NCBI GenBank assembly: GCA_025927935.1
Contig: JAICKM010000527.1
Coordinates: forward strand, 1 to 5,126
Direction: 5' to 3'
Length of the DNA stretch: 5,126 nt
Source of the DNA: Chloroflexia bacterium
GTDB lineage: Bacteria; Chloroflexota; Chloroflexia; QHBQ01; JADMIH01
A program made the translations under genes and the position numbers. This document shows, one piece after another, positions 5,023 through 5,126 of the stretch. The number at the start of each line of letters is the position of its first letter. Positions within the stretch are counted from its first letter, which is position 1. The notes below the pieces were generated by a model. It ran no database searches, had not been told where the DNA came from, and saw only the letters and a program-made list of their open reading frames with translations.

Positions 5023-5126
5023 ATGGCCGAAATACCAAGTTTTGCCGACGAGGAGGCTGCTGCGGCGTGGTTCGCGACCCATGATACCGGCCCCTATATG
5101 GCGGGGCTGGAGGAAGTGACGGAACC
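5023..5126 (+). CDS. CopG/BrnA-like antitoxin, N-terminal part only (3' end outside the window)
   Basis: 34 complete codons are visible before the window ends. The sequence MAEIPSFADEEAAAAWFATH, then DTGPYMAGLEEV, follows the pattern IPxFxxEEEEaxFWxTHD common at the start of CopG-like antitoxins paired with BrnT/DUF497 toxins; the expected ribbon-helix-helix DNA-binding part would lie beyond the edge. It would bind and silence the toxin and repress the promoter at 4692-4720. It starts one base after the toxin's expected TAA (5019-5021). As the sequence stands it is also in frame with the toxin start at 4750, so an automatic gene caller would probably report one fused protein. Whether it belongs to the BrnA or the CopG antitoxin Pfam family cannot be decided from this fragment. 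Confidence 0.78.
   Translation, partial: MAEIPSFADEEAAAAWFATHDTGPYMAGLEEVTE

Noticed and set aside
4786..5082. Minus-strand open frame of 98 codons opposite the toxin genes
   Set aside because: It is antisense to two recognisable plus-strand families and has no motif or ribosome site.

Overview
The window is high-GC bacterial DNA (hand counts of 60-base lines run from about 60% to 77% GC in the glycosidase, and about 50-60% at the right end). It carries five or six tightly packed genes on two divergent units. The protein styles (an NAD(P)-aldehyde dehydrogenase with a C-terminal 'GNGHREAGQAGLDTFTEWK' block, a cytoplasmic GH5-like glycosidase, and a DUF497/BrnT toxin with a CopG-like antitoxin) are what I would expect from a Chloroflexota-type bacterium. 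That placement is an impression from family resemblance, not a demonstrated result.

Left part, minus strand (3212 down to 1): a sigma70-like promoter with an extended -10 (about 3183-3212) precedes an aldehyde dehydrogenase (3063-1492). After a 100-base gap holding a perfect 15-bp inverted repeat comes a 138-residue protein of unknown function (1391-975). After a further 22 bases comes a cation diffusion facilitator (CDF) metal exporter (952 to beyond base 1), cut by the window edge. The three genes probably form one transcription unit, although the hairpin between the first and second could terminate or process the transcript. No common pathway links them from sequence alone: carbonyl detoxification or catabolism, an unknown soluble protein, and zinc-type efflux.

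Middle (3064-3392): a 329-base divergent intergenic region. The minus-strand promoter is readable; I could not find a convincing promoter for the plus-strand gene. It contains a GC-rich hairpin and a distant 7-bp inverted repeat.

Right part, plus strand: a complete 404-residue clan GH-A (GH5-like) glycoside hydrolase without signal peptide (3393-4607), followed by two hairpins without good U-tracts. Then comes a toxin-antitoxin locus with its own near-consensus promoter (TTGACT, 17 bp, TATACT), an 8-bp direct repeat spaced one helical turn apart that covers the -10, a BrnT/DUF497 toxin (from 4750) and the start of a CopG/BrnA-like antitoxin (5023 to beyond the window end).

The most noteworthy observation is that the toxin frame is shifted just before its expected arginine-rich C-terminus. 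As read, the toxin skips its TAA stop and runs in frame into the antitoxin, giving an apparent toxin-antitoxin fusion. This is a sequencing error, a natural inactivating frameshift, or a genuine (possibly recoded) fusion. The first two are more likely.
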